IMG/VR virus record: IMGVR_UViG_3300036845_000682
Coordinates: 1-31,017 of that record
Source of the DNA: a virus
Reading direction: 5' to 3' (one strand)
DNA: 31,017 nt
This document shows positions 28,089-31,017 of the stretch, piece by piece. A program made the translations under genes and the position numbers. The stretch's first letter is position 1. Every line of letters starts with the position of its first letter. The notes under the pieces were generated by a model that had not been told where the DNA came from, ran no database searches, and was given only the letters and a program-made list of their open reading frames with translations.

Positions 28089-28400
28089 ATGGCTGACAGT
28101 CTGGAAGAGGCGCGCGACATCGCCGCCATGAACGCCCGCGTCTACGCGATGAGCCCCGAGGACCGCGAGGCCTGGTACGCGACGCACCCGCTGTCGATGT
28201 TCGAGGCCGAGCAGGAGACCGTCATGCTGCTCCTGGACGGCACGGACCGGTCTGACGCCGCGATCCTGCGGGCAGCCAGGGAGATCATGCAGCGCCGGTT
28301 CGGGCTGTTCACCACCGACATCCAGAGCGGCCTGGCCGCCGCCGCCCGGCACATCGACGAGCAGATCAGCTCGAAACTGGCCAGCAAATCCCCAGTCTGA
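28089..28400 (+). CDS. Unknown helical protein, 103 aa
   Basis: ATG 28089 has AGAGGAG at a good distance and is the only gene between promoter copy 6 and a strong hairpin. The protein is mostly helical (ADSLEEARDIAAMNARVYAM, DAAILRAAREIMQRRFGLF, AAAARHIDEQISSKLASK) with few hydrophobic stretches and no cysteine. A monocistronic unit with its own promoter and terminator suggests it is expressed at a high or distinct level. No family is recognised. Confidence 0.65.
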   Translation: MADSLEEARDIAAMNARVYAMSPEDREAWYATHPLSMFEAEQETVMLLLDGTDRSDAAILRAAREIMQRRFGLFTTDIQSGLAAAARHIDEQISSKLASKSPV

Positions 28401-28418
28401 CCGCAGGGTCGCGGGCAG

Positions 28419-28455
28419 GAGCGCCGGGCCGGTCTTCCCCGCCGGCCTGGCGCTC
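28419..28455 (+). terminator. Long GC-rich hairpin
   Basis: GAGCGCCGGGCCGG pairs with CCGGCCTGGCGCTC over 14 positions, one of them a G-U pair, around the loop TCTTCCCCG. No T run follows, so it may be a factor-assisted terminator or a processing or stability element between the gene at 28089 and the next operon. Confidence 0.65.
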
Positions 28456-28476
28456 ATCATCAAGAGGAGGAGCGAC

Positions 28477-29172
28477 GTGAGCACACCAGACCACGGCCTG
28501 ACCGAATCGCAGCAGCGACTGATCGAGGGCCTGCGCGAGGATGCCGTCAACCGCTATCACGACGGTGACCTCGGTGCCCTCGATCACTCGGTGGCCTTCA
28601 AGCCGCATGACCCGGCTTTCGCGCTGCTGCTCGACGGCAAGACCAGCACGCCCGTGGTGCACCGGCCGGGCTGCTACATCTGCGAGGATCCCGAGTACGC
28701 CGCGATGGGCCTGCCGCTGTGCTACAAGTGCCTGCGGTGCGGGGGCCACATCGCGGCCGACGACGAGACCTGCGATGACTGCGGCTGGTGCATCAACCCC
28801 TACGGACAGACCGGCGCCGACGGGCTCGCCCCCGACGGCTTCGAGGGCCTGGACCCCGCGGTCCCGGACTCCCCCTACGGCGACTTCGAGACCCGCGAGC
28901 CGTTCCGCGTCCAGACCGGGGTGCGCTACGACGGCAGCCCGGAATGGTTCGGCGACTGGCGCGAGCCTTACGTCCCCCGGATCGGCGATTACGTCGAGGC
29001 TGGCGGCGGGGGCGGCCCGCAGGGCACCATCACCATGATCGAGGGAACGGTCATCACCGTCCGCGTCGAGAAGATGTTCGGGCCGCCCGACCCCGACCCG
29101 GAGATCGTCTGCTGCCGGGCAGGCGACGTGCGCTTCCTCTGCAGAACCACGACCATCGGAGGACCGGAATGA
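28477..29172 (+). CDS. Double zinc-ribbon protein, 231 aa
   Basis: GTG 28477 follows GAGGAG. After a helical N-terminus, eight cysteines form two knuckle sets: CYIC (66-69), CYKCLRCGGH (82-88) and CDDCGWC (99-105). A Tyr/Pro/Asp-rich middle follows. A C-terminal segment (RIGDYVEAGGGGGPQGTITM, EGTVITVRVEKMFG) looks like a small SH3-like barrel. It is the first of a run of overlapping plus-strand genes. No promoter of the conserved family precedes it, so it may be read through from copy 6. Function unknown. Confidence 0.65.
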   Translation: MSTPDHGLTESQQRLIEGLREDAVNRYHDGDLGALDHSVAFKPHDPAFALLLDGKTSTPVVHRPGCYICEDPEYAAMGLPLCYKCLRCGGHIAADDETCDDCGWCINPYGQTGADGLAPDGFEGLDPAVPDSPYGDFETREPFRVQTGVRYDGSPEWFGDWREPYVPRIGDYVEAGGGGGPQGTITMIEGTVITVRVEKMFGPPDPDPEIVCCRAGDVRFLCRTTTIGGPE

Positions 29173-29480
29173 CCAGCCGCCCCTGGGTTTTCCCGCCCGG
29201 CGAGTACCTGACTGAGCCTGCGCCCAGGCGTGCACGGCTGCCCCAGCTCTCGCTGCGGCTGCCGTTCAACCTCCACACAGAGCCGGAGGCTGGCCAGGTG
29301 TGGTCGCACCGGTTCACGGGCCTGGACGAGGGGCGCGTCATCCGGCTGACGGAAGTGACCATCAGCCGTGTTTCCTACGAGGTGATCACGCCAGGCGCGC
29401 ACAGGAGGAACCACCGCCCTACTGGCCGGATGGCCCGGCACGTCCTGCAGGCCAGCTACACCCTGGACGGGGCATCATGA
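29169..29480 (+). CDS. Unknown small protein, 103 aa
   Basis: Start ATG 29169 overlaps the preceding stop as ATGA and AGGA precedes it. The central part resembles a small beta barrel (EAGQVWSHRFTGLDEGRVIR, LTEVTISRVSYEVITPG) followed by a basic segment (AHRRNHRPTGRMARHVLQ). This could be a small nucleic-acid-binding barrel, but the similarity is only in overall pattern. The next gene overlaps its stop as ATGA. Confidence 0.6.
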   Translation: MTSRPWVFPPGEYLTEPAPRRARLPQLSLRLPFNLHTEPEAGQVWSHRFTGLDEGRVIRLTEVTISRVSYEVITPGAHRRNHRPTGRMARHVLQASYTLDGAS

Positions 29481-30196
29481 ACCACCGATGGGATTACGGG
29501 GCCTCGGACGCGAGGCACGCCCTGTCGCGGCGCTGCACGGCGTGCTGGATGACCGGGAGCCGGCCCACGCTGAAGTCGCACTGGGAGACCTACGGGCGCA
29601 GCGGCGTCATCCTCGGCGGCGTGAAGATCCCGCCGTGCCACGGGACGCCCTGGCGGAAGCGCACGTACGGGGACAGGTCGGTCTCCTGGGTGCTGCCCCG
29701 GGCCGAGGACGAGGACGTGCGGCTCATCCCGCTGAAGATCATCACCACGCAGGCGATCGCCCAGCACGGCCGGGCGTATATCGAGGCGAGCCTGGCCGGG
29801 CAGGGACTGCCGCCGCTGCCGCCCGAGGCGTGGGGGATCGTGCCCGGCAGGAAGCGGCGGCACCGCTGGCAGTACGAGAACTCGGTGAAGCCGCCGTTGC
29901 ACCGACACTGCGTCGAGTGCCTGGCGACCGGCCGGAGACAGTGGGGCGGTGCCTGGTTTACAACGCTGCCCGGCGAGGAGGAATGCGGCGGGATGACGTC
30001 CTGCCCCGGCACGCCCTGGGTACGGCGCGACGACGGGGGACGGCCCCGGTTCATGCTGTACGACGGCAGCCGCTTCACCATCACGGTCACCAGGCGCCTC
30101 GTGAACGAGTTCGGCCGCGAGCACACCGAGGAGATCGTTGCCCGCTACGGCGTGCCGCCGCTGCCCGAGGAGGCCTGGGAGGTGCTGGCAGCATGA
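29477..30196 (+). CDS. Internally duplicated cysteine-containing protein, 239 aa
   Basis: The protein consists of two related halves. The first has RRCTACWMTGSRPTL, then PPCHGTPWRKRTYGDRSVSW and GLPPLPPEAWGIV. The second has RHCVECLATGRRQW, then TSCPGTPWVRRDDGGRPRFM and GVPPLPEEAWEVL. Each half therefore carries CxxC, C-x-GTPW and a terminal PPLP.EAW motif, and probably one metal site. The halves align from roughly residues 14-127 and 140-237. ATG 29477 overlaps the upstream stop as ATGA. I do not recognise the family; the module looks like an ancient gene-internal duplication. Confidence 0.65.
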   Translation: MNHRWDYGASDARHALSRRCTACWMTGSRPTLKSHWETYGRSGVILGGVKIPPCHGTPWRKRTYGDRSVSWVLPRAEDEDVRLIPLKIITTQAIAQHGRAYIEASLAGQGLPPLPPEAWGIVPGRKRRHRWQYENSVKPPLHRHCVECLATGRRQWGGAWFTTLPGEEECGGMTSCPGTPWVRRDDGGRPRFMLYDGSRFTITVTRRLVNEFGREHTEEIVARYGVPPLPEEAWEVLAA

Positions 30197-30426
30197 GGTA
30201 CTGGTGGGCTCGGCACCCGCGGCTGGCATGGGCGGCAGTCATCGCCTGCTCGATCGCAGGCAGTGCTGCCGGAGTCGTGATAGCCGACGCACTGTACGGA
30301 AAGACGTTCTTCACCTGGACCGTCTCGTTCGTCCAGTGGGGGTTTTCCCTCGGCGGGTCGCTGCTCGGCGCCGCGGCCGGGATCACGATCGTCCTGGCGA
30401 CGGGAGGACGTCATGGACGACGGTGA
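30193..30426 (+). CDS. Two-pass membrane protein, 77 aa
   Basis: It starts as an ATGA overlap. There are two hydrophobic helices: RLAWAAVIACSIAGSAAGVV (about 10-29) and FSLGGSLLGAAAGITIVLAT (about 51-70), joined by a short polar loop, with a basic C-terminus. The size and topology would suit a small holin-like or other phage membrane protein, but it lies in an accessory operon rather than next to the papain-fold enzyme. Function unknown. Confidence 0.55.
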   Translation: MRYWWARHPRLAWAAVIACSIAGSAAGVVIADALYGKTFFTWTVSFVQWGFSLGGSLLGAAAGITIVLATGGRHGRR

Positions 30427-30973
30427 CAGGCCGCTGATCCTGCTCGACGTGGACGGCGTGATCAACGCGCAGGCCAGCTCGGCCGAGCGCGGCCACCGCT
30501 GCTTTCATGACGGCTGGGAGCAGGTCAAGGTCTACCCGTCCTTCAACAACTGGCTCCGGATCTTCTACAACCCGGCGATCGGGCCGATGATCCGGGAGCT
30601 GGCCCGGGAGACAGGCGCCGAGCTGGCGTGGGCCTCGATGTGGGAGGACTGGGCGAACAAGTGCATCGGCCCGCTGCTCGGCCTGCCGGTGCTGCCGTAC
30701 GCCCCGGCTGTTGACGGGCGCTACACCACGGGCTTCAAGGCCGACACTGTGGTGCCGTGGACGCAGGGCCGCCCGTTCGTCTGGTTCGAGGACGAGCCGG
30801 GGGAGATCGCGCAGATGACCCTCCGCGCGCAAGGTCAGCTGCATTTGCCGGTGCACGTGCAGGAGTACCACGGCCTGACCGAGGCCGACATCGGCCTTGC
30901 CCGCCGCTGGCTGCTGGACAGGCAGGCCAGGAAGACACAACGAGAGGAGAACGCAGATGCCGCAGGAGACTGA
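30413..30973 (+). CDS. HAD-superfamily hydrolase-like protein
   Basis: A 186-residue protein with HAD motif I, LILLDVDGVINA (D12, D14), motif II around WASMWEDW (S75), a candidate motif III Lys (K109) and motif IV VWFEDEPGE (D127, E128). The family transfers phosphate through an aspartyl intermediate, with Mg2+; small members are common in actinobacteria and their phages and often act on nucleotides or nucleic-acid ends. The start overlaps the upstream gene by 14 bases. The substrate cannot be inferred here. Cys, Trp-rich insertions at 70-83 are typical of the actinophage versions I recall. Confidence 0.75.
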   Translation: MDDGDRPLILLDVDGVINAQASSAERGHRCFHDGWEQVKVYPSFNNWLRIFYNPAIGPMIRELARETGAELAWASMWEDWANKCIGPLLGLPVLPYAPAVDGRYTTGFKADTVVPWTQGRPFVWFEDEPGEIAQMTLRAQGQLHLPVHVQEYHGLTEADIGLARRWLLDRQARKTQREENADAAGD

Positions 30974-31017
30974 GCTGCAGCCCGTCGAGGGATTCGCGAT
31001 CAGCGAGACAGTCGAGC
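30957..31017 (+). CDS. Partial protein, N-terminal 20 residues
   Basis: ATG 30957 has GAGAGGAG upstream and overlaps the end of the HAD gene by 17 bases. The visible peptide is acidic and begins MPQETELQPVEGFAISETVE; the gene continues beyond the window. Function cannot be assigned. Confidence 0.5.
   Translation, partial: MPQETELQPVEGFAISETVE

Overview
The window is a compact, high-GC stretch of what looks like an actinobacteriophage genome, or a closely related prophage. The evidence is: a portal, a capsid maturation protease and a major capsid protein in one direction; actinophage-style Ala/Gly-repeat fibre proteins; an HNH endonuclease; a DUF6011-type zinc protein; a phage-type cytosine-5 DNA methyltransferase; many tiny genes joined by ATGA, GTGA or TGATG overlaps; and leaderless starts, which are common in actinobacteria. 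I see no tRNA, CRISPR array, integrase, terminase or tape-measure gene. The host genus cannot be read from the sequence.

Layout, left to right. Positions 1-1658 (minus) hold a chain of overlapping small genes headed by a winged-helix protein, with a divergent small gene at 1705-2070 (plus). An HNH endonuclease follows (2017-2439, minus). The head operon runs on the minus strand from 10937 down to 2569: a DUF6011 protein, a membrane protein, a Cys-rich protein, a 1394-residue protease polyprotein, two genes sharing a repeated module, a 41-residue ORF, a 211-residue protein and the major capsid protein, ending in two hairpins. A lone plus gene (11041-11589) encodes a permuted papain-fold enzyme. 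The next minus block (18618 down to 11555) encodes a 1920-residue mosaic protein followed by four small proteins, two of them membrane proteins that may be holins. A three-gene plus cassette (18717-19989) separates it from the portal/fibre operon (27123 down to 19986). From 27217 to the end the plus strand carries a DNA methyltransferase, small zinc-ribbon and unknown proteins, and a HAD-like phosphatase.

Two families of short regulatory elements organise this layout. Six promoters share an extended -10 element and an almost invariant 17-base spacer (consensus WTACAG[GC]YTTT[CA]TTGC before TAnnnT). Three of them place the start codon exactly six bases after the -10 hexamer, predicting leaderless mRNAs. 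A second element, CCCGGAAGG with a GGAA-type loop, lies just upstream of about seven genes that open the structural blocks or are not translationally coupled to the gene before them.

The most unusual coding content is the 1920-residue protein, with five or six copies of a four-histidine mini-domain (H-x4-H-G ... H-x3-H), a SWIM zinc finger and a GNAT-like domain. Also notable are the protease polyprotein with its embedded conserved domain and many zinc ribbons, and a duplicated two-gene fibre cassette. Assignments are by eye from sequence motifs; no database search was run.
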